NCBI RefSeq assembly: GCF_004352855.1
Contig: NZ_SJSC01000005.1
Location: 186,001-250,000, forward strand
Source: Marinomonas sp. KMM3893
GTDB lineage: Bacteria > Pseudomonadota > Gammaproteobacteria > Pseudomonadales > Marinomonadaceae
Direction: 5' to 3'
DNA length: 64,000 nt
The notes beneath the pieces were generated by a model. The model was not told the DNA's origin. It did not search any database and was given only the letters and a program-made list of their open reading frames with translations. Shown in pieces: positions 17,911 to 26,096 of this stretch. The stretch's first letter is position 1. Each line of letters begins with the position of its first letter. A program made the translations under genes and the position numbers.

Positions 17911-18028
17911 AACATCGCTGATCACTATCTCATCTAGGCTAATCAGGAGTTAGCCTAAGAGAAATAATGACCAGCGATGGGGTGAAATGAGCGATGTTAT
18001 CCCTTAAAAAGGGCTAGGTGATAACATC
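17911..18028. terminator. Nested inverted repeats between convergent genes (bidirectional terminator-like)
   Basis: TAGGCTAA/TTAGCCTA (17935-17942/17950-17957) makes one hairpin. AACATCGCT (17911-17919) can pair with AGCGATGTT (17990-17998), and its CATCGCTG part with CAGCGATG (17972-17979). GATGTTATC (17993-18001) can instead pair with GATAACATC (18020-18028). The arms overlap, so the pairings exclude each other. The block sits between the SulP gene and the convergent lipoprotein gene. Confidence 0.55.
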
Positions 18029-18035
18029 ATCCAAC

Positions 18036-18896
18036 TTATAAATTACCGAATTTTCCGTTGGTGTTCTTCCACTCACTTTTCGGAAGGATGGTTTCCATCA
18101 CATCCCAATGCTCGGCGATTTTTCCGTTATCCACACGGAATAGATCGTAATAAGAAGTGGCTTTTCCGGCGAATGTCCCTTCACTAATAACCAAGACAAA
18201 GTTCCCTTCTCCCAATACCTTATGCACTTTTGTGAAGGTCATTTTAATCCCATGTTGGGCCATTTCATCGATCGCTTTACCCAAACCAGATAAGCCATCG
18301 CCGATGGCTGGGTTGTGTTGAATATAGTGGTCGCCATCAAAGAATTGTGGCATTTTTTGATAGTCGCCTTTCACCAATACTGTATTAAAAAATTCGCTCA
18401 CCAACGCTTTATTTTCAGCGGTTTTATCAAGGTCTGTTACTGTCAGCGCACCATCTAGTTGCGTGTGTCCGCTCGGGTTCGGCTTATCTGCTTTGGCAAT
18501 AAGATTGTCCCAATGCTCAACAATCTGCCCGTTATCAAAGCGGAAAACATCAAACCCTACTTTCGGTCCGAAGAAGTTATAATCGGTTTGCGTAAAGACA
18601 TAATCCCCATCTTCAAACGCACGCACCACCTTCACTTTCGCGCTGCCTTTTGGCAGAGCGTGCAAGACTTCACCAAAGCCTGCTAACCCATCGCCAACGG
18701 CCAAATTATGTTGCGTGTAATTTGAACTATTAATGTAACTAATGGCTTTCGTGTCACCCGTTTCAATAGAATTCAATACCGCTACGGCTTTGTCTTTATT
18801 TGAAATCATAGCGCTAGGCTCAGAAACACTCGTACTGGTACAAGCGCTTAATAACGCGCTGCTCGCGACAAGAGTGGCTAAAAGTGTTGTTTTCAT
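18036..18896 (-). CDS. Lipoprotein with two tandem SnoaL-like domains
   Basis: 286 residues with a lipoprotein signal peptide: a hydrophobic leader ending in LLSAC, so Cys19 would be lipidated. The rest is two copies of a SnoaL-like (NTF2-fold) unit of about 120 residues. The first has YTQHNLAVGDGLAGFGE and FDVFRFDNGQIVEHWD; the second has YIQHNPAIGDGLSGLGK and YDLFRVDNGKIAEHWD. The matching blocks show an internal duplication. Such proteins are often called predicted SnoaL-like aldol condensation-catalysing enzymes, but the activity here is unknown. Confidence 0.85.
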   Translation of the reverse strand: MKTTLLATLVASSALLSACTSTSVSEPSAMISNKDKAVAVLNSIETGDTKAISYINSSNYTQHNLAVGDGLAGFGEVLHALPKGSAKVKVVRAFEDGDYVFTQTDYNFFGPKVGFDVFRFDNGQIVEHWDNLIAKADKPNPSGHTQLDGALTVTDLDKTAENKALVSEFFNTVLVKGDYQKMPQFFDGDHYIQHNPAIGDGLSGLGKAIDEMAQHGIKMTFTKVHKVLGEGNFVLVISEGTFAGKATSYYDLFRVDNGKIAEHWDVMETILPKSEWKNTNGKFGNL

Positions 18897-19035
18897 GTTT
18901 TTTTCCTCACAGTTGAATATGTCGCTATTGTAAGGAAAAGCAAAAATACGAAGAGGTCAAAGTCAGCGATAAAATGGTAAATATCGAACCATTCGATAAT
19001 CTAAAGAAAATCAACAAGCAGAATGAATGAGGCGA

Positions 19036-19911
19036 TTAGGACTGTCTTTTAAATTGACTTGGTGTCATTAAAGTGTGTTTTTTGAAATACTTAACGAAGT
19101 TGGTTGCCTCATCAAACCCCAGCTCACCCGCGACCTGTTGGACTTGTGTATTGTCTATCGACAAACGTCGCTTGGCTTCTAACACCACATGAGCGTCAAT
19201 GAGCTGCTTCGCCGTTAGGTTTGTCGCCACCTTACAAAGTTTATTAAGCGTTTTATAGCTGGTGCCAATTAGGTCTGCGTATTCATTCGCGTCTCGAATA
19301 AGGGCGTAATCGCGTTGTAAGCAGACCACAAAACGCTCGAAGCATTTAATTTGCGAGGCATTCATTTTATGATGATAAATGTCTGGCCTTAGTTCACTTA
19401 CCTTGGTCAAGACCGCTGCAAAAAGCACCTTGACGTACTGTATGTTCATCGGCGTATTTTTAAATTCCGCCGCAATGAGCCCAAGAATACTATTTAACGA
19501 CAGCGCTTGCTTCTCTGGCATCAAAAAGCTGGGGCGGTAGGAAGACAAAAACTGTGTCGGTGCGAAAATTCGAGCGTCTATCGCGGCACTCACTTCGTCC
19601 AAATATCTGTCGGTAAAAACCACCAAGATCGCGGCCGGCTTATTCAACAAATCGAACGCGTGTATCTGCCCCTTATTCACCAATACCAATGCGTCTTTTT
19701 CCACTGGAAAGGCGTGAAAATCCACAAAATGCTCACCGGCATTGCCCGTATAGAGGATCAAATTATGAAAATTTACCCTGTGTGGTTGATCGATATACGC
19801 CAACTCACCACTTTCCGCTCGGCGATAAAGCTGTTTGATATCAAACACTTCAAAACCTACCAGCGACAAGTTTGATTCTTTAAACTCAATCTGTGGTATC
19901 AAATTATTCAT
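19036..19911 (-). CDS. AraC-family transcriptional regulator
   Basis: 291 residues: an N-terminal cupin-like sensor region (LYTGNAGEHFVDFHAFPVEK and VNKGQIHAFD) and a C-terminal pair of helix-turn-helix motifs (LIGTSYKTLNKLCK; VAGELGFDEATNFVKYFKKH) ending in TPSQFK. It lies 139 bases upstream of the SnoaL lipoprotein gene on the same strand, and may control that gene. Effector and targets are not known. Confidence 0.88.
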   Translation of the reverse strand: MNNLIPQIEFKESNLSLVGFEVFDIKQLYRRAESGELAYIDQPHRVNFHNLILYTGNAGEHFVDFHAFPVEKDALVLVNKGQIHAFDLLNKPAAILVVFTDRYLDEVSAAIDARIFAPTQFLSSYRPSFLMPEKQALSLNSILGLIAAEFKNTPMNIQYVKVLFAAVLTKVSELRPDIYHHKMNASQIKCFERFVVCLQRDYALIRDANEYADLIGTSYKTLNKLCKVATNLTAKQLIDAHVVLEAKRRLSIDNTQVQQVAGELGFDEATNFVKYFKKHTLMTPSQFKRQS

Positions 19912-19976
19912 AAAAGTCCAGCAAGCTTATACCCTTTGTCTATTCGTATAACGGCTATCTGCATATTAACAGCACA

Positions 19977-20891
19977 CTAGAAAAAATCCCCATAACGCAT
20001 GCGATTAGTCTCACGTATTTTCTGCTCCATAAAGTCTAAAAACACCTTCACCCGCGCTGGAGTAAGGCGGCCTGGGGGTCTAACCGCCCAGATATTAGTT
20101 TCTGGATAAAAACTATATTCCGGCAGCACCTGCACCACGCGCCCCTCTCTTAAAGCGGGCCCCACATGCCACAAAGCGGCCAAGCCAATCCCGACGCCTG
20201 CTTCGACTAATTCGCTAATGGCATCCCCCCAATTAATCGTCACAGGACCTGAAGCAAACACTTCATGTAAATTACCTTGGCGATCTTTAAGCCGCCAGGT
20301 GTTTAATCGTTCAAAAGGAATGCATGCGTGGTTAGCAAGGCACTCAACAGTTTCAGGTTGCCCAACTCGAGCAATATAGTCAGGCGATGCCACCAGCACC
20401 ATAGGACAGTCATCGATACGTCGCGCCAATAAGCTTGATGACTCCAGCTCGCCCATACGGAATGCCACATCAAACCCTTGCTCGACAATATCAACTCGCT
20501 TGTCACTAAAATCAATGTCTAGCTTTAGGTTCGGATATAAGCGCAATAACTCAGGTACAAAAGGCACTAGATAATGACGACCAAATGACGCAGAGACGGC
20601 CACCTTTAGGGTACCCTGAACTTGCATCGCATCGCCTTTAAAGACATTCCGCGTTTCTTCAATATCGTCCAAAATACGCCTAGCATGCTCGATAAACACC
20701 TGTCCATCGTGAGTTAAACTCACCGCACGCGTTGTGCGATGGAATAATTTAACGCCCAGCTCTGCCTCTAAGGTTTGAATCCGTTGGCTGGCATTGGTTG
20801 GCGATAAATTAAACTCCATACCAGCACGCCCAATAGCCCCCAATGCAGCTACACGCATAAATAAAGCCAGACTTTTTGCCTCTAAATTCAT
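19977..20891 (-). CDS. LysR-family transcriptional regulator
   Basis: 304-residue LysR regulator of the CrgA/DsdC-like group. The N-terminal HTH reads AALGAIGRAGMEFNLSPTNA and SQRIQTLEAELGVKLFHRTT. The effector domain has the group's GFDVAFRMGEL block and an LVASPDYIARVG segment. It is divergent from the quinone-reductase-like gene at 21078, which it probably regulates. Confidence 0.9.
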   Translation of the reverse strand: MNLEAKSLALFMRVAALGAIGRAGMEFNLSPTNASQRIQTLEAELGVKLFHRTTRAVSLTHDGQVFIEHARRILDDIEETRNVFKGDAMQVQGTLKVAVSASFGRHYLVPFVPELLRLYPNLKLDIDFSDKRVDIVEQGFDVAFRMGELESSSLLARRIDDCPMVLVASPDYIARVGQPETVECLANHACIPFERLNTWRLKDRQGNLHEVFASGPVTINWGDAISELVEAGVGIGLAALWHVGPALREGRVVQVLPEYSFYPETNIWAVRPPGRLTPARVKVFLDFMEQKIRETNRMRYGDFF

Positions 20892-20921
20892 CCACCCCTA
20901 CCCCAATACAATATGGTCAAC

Positions 20922-20948
20922 TTATTATCCCGATTTTAGGGGTAATAA
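20922..20948. promoter_or_regulatory. Inverted repeat in the LysR/oxidoreductase control region
   Basis: TTATTATCCC (20922-20931) and GGGGTAATAA (20939-20948) form an imperfect dyad with a seven-base centre, 31 bases upstream of the LysR start. It is a candidate LysR binding site (autoregulation and control of the divergent gene). Inference from position and symmetry. Confidence 0.4.
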
Positions 20949-21077
20949 ATCCAGTTTTAGCTCGATGATCTATTAAACTATAAATAATAACATGGCTCTA
21001 TTGAAACAAAAGACACTCAAAGCGCGACTTTGAACAGCTAACTTAAGCCGCGCATGCTAATCAATAGGAGCAAGAAA

Positions 21078-22091
21078 ATGAAAGCCATTGGATACCAAAC
21101 ACCTTCAAGCATTGAACAAGAGACATCATTAGTAGACATCACGTTAGAGAAACCAGTTGCCACAGGAAAAGATCTACTCGTGAAGGTTCATGCTGTTTCC
21201 GTTAATCCAGCGGACACAAAAATTCGCGCCATGGTTCCACCTCCTGCCGATAGCTGGGGTGTACTAGGCTTTGACGCGTCAGGAGTAGTCGAAGCCGTGG
21301 GCCCTGAAACAAGCCAATTTAACGTAGGCGATGAAGTCTATTATTCTGGTTCAGTGGCTCGCCCAGGTACCAATAGCGAGTTTCATCTTGTGGATGAGCG
21401 CATTGTCGGCAAAAAACCTACTAGCTTAAGCCACCCTGAAGCGGCGGCATTACCGCTGACTACCCTCACCGCTTGGGAAGCTCTATTTGACCGTTTAGAC
21501 GTTAATCGACCAACCGTTCAAGGCAGCAAGCTTATTCTAGTTATTGGTGGCGCTGGCGGCGTCGGTTCAATCGCCATTCAGCTATTACGAGCACGAACAG
21601 ATATGACGATTATTGCGACAGCTTCACGCCCCGAAACAGAAGACTGGGTTCGTGAGCTCGGTGCTCACCATGTGATCAATCATAGAGAACCTCTTGCCCC
21701 ACAAATTGAAGCATTGGGATTAGGCGCACCAGGTTTTGTCTTCTCTACCAATCAAACCCACAAACATTTGCCTGATATCGCTGAATTAATCGCACCACAA
21801 GGTCGCTTTAGCATGACCGATGAGCTTGAGCCATTTGAAAGCCGTCCCTTTGTGATGAAAGCTGTGTCTCTTCACTTTGAACTTATGTTTACCCGTTCAC
21901 TTTTCGCCACTGCGGATATGGATGAACAAGGCAAACTATTAAATCAAGTGGCTACATTGGTTGATAGCGGAAAGATACGCACCACTCTGACCGATATCGC
22001 AGGCCAGATAAACGCGGCTAATCTGCGCAAGGTTCACGCTCAGATTGAAACCGGCAGCGCACGTGGCAAGGTGGTTTTAGAAGGTTTCTAA
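21078..22091 (+). CDS. Zinc-type alcohol dehydrogenase-like / quinone oxidoreductase family protein
   Basis: Medium-chain dehydrogenase/reductase superfamily protein of 337 residues. It shows the GroES-like N-terminal part (SVNPADTKIRAMVPP, WGVLGFDASGVVEAVG) and the nucleotide-binding motif IGGAGGVGSIAIQLLRA. The catalytic and structural zinc cysteines of true alcohol dehydrogenases are missing, which favours NADPH:quinone reductase-like chemistry. I chose the ATG at 21078 with TAGGAG at 21065-21070. The ABM gene lies 126 bases downstream, so the pair may work together, possibly in quinone or electrophile detoxification. Confidence 0.88.
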   Translation: MKAIGYQTPSSIEQETSLVDITLEKPVATGKDLLVKVHAVSVNPADTKIRAMVPPPADSWGVLGFDASGVVEAVGPETSQFNVGDEVYYSGSVARPGTNSEFHLVDERIVGKKPTSLSHPEAAALPLTTLTAWEALFDRLDVNRPTVQGSKLILVIGGAGGVGSIAIQLLRARTDMTIIATASRPETEDWVRELGAHHVINHREPLAPQIEALGLGAPGFVFSTNQTHKHLPDIAELIAPQGRFSMTDELEPFESRPFVMKAVSLHFELMFTRSLFATADMDEQGKLLNQVATLVDSGKIRTTLTDIAGQINAANLRKVHAQIETGSARGKVVLEGF

Positions 22092-22217
22092 ACGACTAAT
22101 ATTGAGGAAATCTTGATGAAGTCACAAGGGAGTATAGCGCTTGTTATCTCCCTTATGGTACTTAAAGTACATTATCAAGACAGATATATTTTTGAACAAT
22201 GACAGCGAGAAAAGATC

Positions 22218-22844
22218 ATGGCGATTAGCAAAATCATCAAATTCACTATCAAACCAGATTACACTGAAACCTTTAAAACGGCTCTATTAGAAAACAGAAA
22301 CGGCGCTGTTAACGAGCCTGGATGCTTGGCAATGCGCCTTTATACTGACAATCAAAACCCAAATATCTTCTTTGTTTACGAACGTTGGTTAGACGAGAGC
22401 GCATTTATATTTCATAGCACACAAGCTCATACTCAGCGTATGCTCGCCTTGTTCGATGATGCCCTTGCCGCCCCAATAGACAGCATTGACTTAAACGACA
22501 CACAACCTGCACCCATTGCACTGAAAACAGCGGATAAAGAAGACCCTCTTTTTAACATCATCTTTATCTTTAAAATCAAAGCCGGTATGCAAGCGCGCTT
22601 TGTGGCGCAATTTGAAGAGCACATCAAGCATACTCGCCAAGAGGAAGGCTGTTTGTTATTTGATCTGTACACAGTGGATAATGACGACCAAACTTTGGTG
22701 GTGTATGAGCACTGGCGTAAAGAGTCCGATGTTTGGGACATCCACTTCCAGCAACCTTATGCCAAGGTGACAGGCGCATTAATGGAGGAAGGTGTAATTG
22801 GGGACATGGAACAATATATGAACTTTGTCACTCAAATTGCATAA
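22218..22844 (+). CDS. Tandem antibiotic-biosynthesis-monooxygenase (ABM) domain protein
   Basis: 208 residues made of two ABM (dimeric alpha-beta barrel) units. The first half has GAVNEPGCLAMRLYTDNQNP followed by FVYERWLDESAF; the second has HTRQEEGCLLFDLYTVDNDD followed by VVYEHWRKESDV. Single-domain ABM proteins act as dimers, so this fusion may be a one-chain dimer. Members include cofactor-less quinol and quinone monooxygenases. The link to the upstream quinone-reductase-like gene is suggestive only. Confidence 0.85.
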   Translation: MAISKIIKFTIKPDYTETFKTALLENRNGAVNEPGCLAMRLYTDNQNPNIFFVYERWLDESAFIFHSTQAHTQRMLALFDDALAAPIDSIDLNDTQPAPIALKTADKEDPLFNIIFIFKIKAGMQARFVAQFEEHIKHTRQEEGCLLFDLYTVDNDDQTLVVYEHWRKESDVWDIHFQQPYAKVTGALMEEGVIGDMEQYMNFVTQIA

Positions 22845-22893
22845 CCCAGTCACGGCTTAAACTAGAAGCTTTTTTACACTAAAAGATAAGCAC

Positions 22894-22924
22894 AAAAAAG
22901 GGCAAACTGAGTTTGCCCTTTTTT
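22894..22924. terminator. Bidirectional intrinsic terminator
   Basis: AAAAAAGGGCAAAC (22894-22907) and GTTTGCCCTTTTTT (22911-22924) form a perfect stem with a three-base loop. A/T tracts flank both sides, so it serves both the ABM gene on the plus strand and the tctAB gene on the minus strand. Confidence 0.9.
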
Positions 22925-22950
22925 GTATCGCTAATCTAATGCTTTATTGC

Positions 22951-24918
22951 TTAGAAGAGTCTATTAACCACATCAAAGAAGTAAGGGTCAAAGTAGCCTT
23001 CTGGGTATTCTATGTTCATGATGCGACCTAAAACCACGAGGAAGATCACCAAGCAAACGGCAATGGTAGACGATTTTAAATACGTCGCCTTCGCCAAATA
23101 ACGCAAGAACAAGAACGAGAAGACAAAGGTCGTGGTGACAAATCCCAGCGTGTAATAACCGTAAGCAATCATAAAGAAGCCAACAATGTACACAAGGTCT
23201 GTTCTTAAGTTAGACGCCACTCGCTGATGTTTTTCTCGGATAAATTTCACAATCAGCATCGCCACAGAGAACAATACAATGGCAATAGAAATAATTGGGA
23301 AAGCTTTCGTCAAGGTCGACATATTCCATACATCAACCAAAGCGTATAAGCCGGATGCACCCAATACCGCTAACAACACCCAATCCGTCGCCGACACCGT
23401 TTTAACACTAGGCTCATCTGGCTCTAGACCGGTTTTAGGCTGCGTGCTGGCTTTTGCCGCTCTTCTTTTCTTCAGCATTGGAGGCAATACAAAGCCCAAT
23501 ACAATCAAGGCAGCCAGTGCAATTACACCAGGGCGTAGAAACCAAGAGCTACCGTAAAACTGAATGCTTTGGAAAAAGTAGTTTTCAGCGCCAGAAGAAA
23601 GCACAAAACCAATCAAGAAAGCAGGACGTGGCCAGTTGGCCCCTTTCATCATCACACCAATTGTTGCAATGACACCCAGCACCATGAAATCACCTAGACT
23701 GCGCGTTGCTTGATACGCAGCAAACAAGATCAAGGTTAAGATAATCGGCGCAAGTATTGAAAATTTCACATAGGTTAATAGTGAAATAGGTCGCGTAAAA
23801 GCAATACAAAAGATCGCCCCTAAAATGTTCGCCAACGCCAAAGACCAAATAATAGTGTAAGTCAGGTCTAAGTTCGTGGTGATCATGGAAACACCAGGCT
23901 GAAGACCCAGCAATAACATACCACCTAGAAAAACCGCAGCCGAACCCGAGCCTGGAATACCAAACAACAAGGTTGGAATCATACTGCCTGAAGCACAAGC
24001 GTTATTCGCAGACTCAGGCGCAATAACACCACGAATGTCCCCTTTACCAAACTGGGACGTGTCTTTACTGCCATTCATCGCGAAACTGTATGTCATCCAG
24101 TCAACAACCGAACCACCTAAACCAGGAATCGCACCGATCAAGCTACCAAATACAGACGATTTACCAACCAAAGGCAAGTTGGCAAACACGTCTTTGAAAC
24201 CCTGTTTTAAACCATGACCTAATTTATTTGGCGTAGAAGCAATGGCTTTGTTTTGCACCAATAAGCTGATGATTTCTGGTAGCGCAAAGATACCCAAACC
24301 CACGACAACCAATGGAATACCGTCATACAAGTAATCAATGCCTAGGGTAAAACGGAACTCACCAGTGGCAGGCGCCGAGCCAACAGAACCAATTAATAGG
24401 CCAAAACCACAAGCGGCTAAGCCTTTAAATAAATTCCCGCCGGATAAGGCCGCAACCACACTCAGGCCTAATAAAGTCAGCATAAACAATTCAGCAGATG
24501 AGAATGCGAGTACCACAGGTCGTGCCACCAAAATGAAGACACTCAGTACAATCGCACCAACCACACCGCCAATCATTGAGCATAAAAAAGCCGCAGACAG
24601 CGCGCGTGCTGCCTGGCCTTTTTTCGCCAATGGAAAACCATCCATGACTGTGGCTTGCGAAGAACTGGATCCTGGTATCCCCATTAACACAGAGGTGAAA
24701 GTATCACCTGTGGGAATCACAGCAACCAACCCCATCAGCATACCAAGACCAACTGAAGGCTCCATTCCATATAAAAACGGTAGTAGCAAGGACATGCCGG
24801 CAATGCCGCCAAGTCCAGGAATAATACCAACAACAAGACCGACCAATACGCCACCCACCAAATAGACTAGGTGCGTTAACGATAATATTTGGTCTAGAGC
24901 ACTAAGAAGCACAGCCAT
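22951..24918 (-). CDS. Tripartite tricarboxylate transporter, fused TctA-TctB permease
   Basis: 655-residue membrane protein. Residues 1 to about 495 are a TctA large subunit: LVGLVVGIIPGLGGIAGM near the N-terminus, FKDVFANLPLVGKSSVFG and a second IGAIPGLGGSVVDWMTYS. A charged linker (about 495-515, KKRRAAKASTQPKTG) leads into a C-terminal part with about four to five helices that looks like the small TctB subunit (DLVYIVGFFMIAYGYYTLGF, ending MNIEYPEGYFDP). TctA and TctB are usually separate genes. It lies 32 bases downstream of the TctC gene. The substrate is probably a di- or tricarboxylate or aromatic acid. Confidence 0.88.
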   Translation of the reverse strand: MAVLLSALDQILSLTHLVYLVGGVLVGLVVGIIPGLGGIAGMSLLLPFLYGMEPSVGLGMLMGLVAVIPTGDTFTSVLMGIPGSSSSQATVMDGFPLAKKGQAARALSAAFLCSMIGGVVGAIVLSVFILVARPVVLAFSSAELFMLTLLGLSVVAALSGGNLFKGLAACGFGLLIGSVGSAPATGEFRFTLGIDYLYDGIPLVVVGLGIFALPEIISLLVQNKAIASTPNKLGHGLKQGFKDVFANLPLVGKSSVFGSLIGAIPGLGGSVVDWMTYSFAMNGSKDTSQFGKGDIRGVIAPESANNACASGSMIPTLLFGIPGSGSAAVFLGGMLLLGLQPGVSMITTNLDLTYTIIWSLALANILGAIFCIAFTRPISLLTYVKFSILAPIILTLILFAAYQATRSLGDFMVLGVIATIGVMMKGANWPRPAFLIGFVLSSGAENYFFQSIQFYGSSWFLRPGVIALAALIVLGFVLPPMLKKRRAAKASTQPKTGLEPDEPSVKTVSATDWVLLAVLGASGLYALVDVWNMSTLTKAFPIISIAIVLFSVAMLIVKFIREKHQRVASNLRTDLVYIVGFFMIAYGYYTLGFVTTTFVFSFLFLRYLAKATYLKSSTIAVCLVIFLVVLGRIMNIEYPEGYFDPYFFDVVNRLF

Positions 24919-24950
24919 GAATAACTCCTAAATATAAAACAACAAACTAC

Positions 24951-26033
24951 TTACAGGGTGTAATCAAATTTCTTTTTCAACCAGCCTGAAATCCAAGTAT
25001 AAAGTTCAGGAGATACTGTAAGAGCCTCTTGAATGTGCTGTGCTGCATCAATGCCTACAATGCTTTGGTAAGGTCCCACTTGAACCGCGGCATCTTCAAT
25101 GAATTTAGGGTCTTTCAACATAGTTTGAACAGCATTACGGTATTCATTGATCACATTTGTTGGTGTGTCAGATGGGATAAAGATCATTTTTTGGAAAGCG
25201 AAGCCCGCTGCAAAGAATTTAGAGTAAGCCGAATATTCTATACCAGAAGGTTGTTTGCCAAATTTCTGAGCATACACTTCTTGGAAGGTTGGTAGATCAG
25301 GGAACGCAGGATCACGTACTACTTTACCCTCTTTATTCATAACACCTAGAGAAAACAATGGAATCGCTTTGTCATTGTTTACTAGATCAACCACTGAGTT
25401 TAAGTAAGCAGACGTTGTTTGGAAGTCAATTTTCGCTTCGCCACGTTCAAACGCCAAACGACCCGCACCACGGCTTTTCATACCGAACACAGGTTTCACG
25501 TCCAAACCCAGCATTTCGAAGGCAATCAAGACAGGCAATTCAAGACGTGTTGGTCCTTGTGAACCAAACGGTAGCGTCATGCCATCTAATTTATCGATAT
25601 CCGCGGCTGATTTCACACCCAAACCTGGCTGTACGTAAACCACACCACCCGTTGGGCTTGCCATTAATGGCACCCATTTATCGAAGTTATAACGCACTCG
25701 TTTGTCACCCAACATATATGGGAACAAGGTCGATGCCGACGTCGCTAGCATGGTGCTGCCATCGTCTTTGGCACGCTTGTAGAACAAGTTTGCGCCGGTA
25801 ATAGAGCCGCCACCTGGTTGGTTACGGATAACCACAGTCGGATTGCTTGGAATGTACTTTGTTAGGTAAGGTGCAATAAATCGCGCCCACACATCAGTAC
25901 CGCCACCAACACCAAAGGGTACCGTCCAGTTAATTGTCGATGGCACATCGGCTTCTTTTGCTTGCGCAGGCAACGCAAGTACACAGCTGATAGACAATGC
26001 AGACGCACAGACTAAGTTGAGTATTTTTTTCAT
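24951..26033 (-). CDS. Tripartite tricarboxylate transporter substrate-binding protein (TctC/Bug family)
   Basis: 360 residues with a signal peptide (MKKILNLVCASALSISCVL, cleavage near AQAKEAD). Bug-family blocks are present: PFGVGGGTDVWARFIAPY, VVIRNQPGGGSITG near residue 80 and DFQTTSAYLNSV in the middle. It captures an anionic substrate in the periplasm for the TctAB permease encoded next. The upstream gene is a 4-oxalomesaconate tautomerase-like enzyme, hinting at an aromatic-derived or aconitate-like acid. Confidence 0.92.
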   Translation of the reverse strand: MKKILNLVCASALSISCVLALPAQAKEADVPSTINWTVPFGVGGGTDVWARFIAPYLTKYIPSNPTVVIRNQPGGGSITGANLFYKRAKDDGSTMLATSASTLFPYMLGDKRVRYNFDKWVPLMASPTGGVVYVQPGLGVKSAADIDKLDGMTLPFGSQGPTRLELPVLIAFEMLGLDVKPVFGMKSRGAGRLAFERGEAKIDFQTTSAYLNSVVDLVNNDKAIPLFSLGVMNKEGKVVRDPAFPDLPTFQEVYAQKFGKQPSGIEYSAYSKFFAAGFAFQKMIFIPSDTPTNVINEYRNAVQTMLKDPKFIEDAAVQVGPYQSIVGIDAAQHIQEALTVSPELYTWISGWLKKKFDYTL

Positions 26034-26096
26034 GTTATCTTCCTTTCTTGTTTTTATAGTTTATTAATGCGCTCGATAAGAACGCACCAAAAGCGA

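Noticed and set aside
24338..24865. 175-codon plus-strand reading frame opposite the TctA part
   Set aside because: It is antisense to an intact, motif-rich membrane protein. Its low-complexity Pro/Thr/Lys-rich translation is typical of the reverse complement of hydrophobic codons.
25358..25801. 147-codon plus-strand reading frame opposite tctC
   Set aside because: It lies wholly inside a well-supported binding-protein gene and has no ribosome-binding site or family resemblance.
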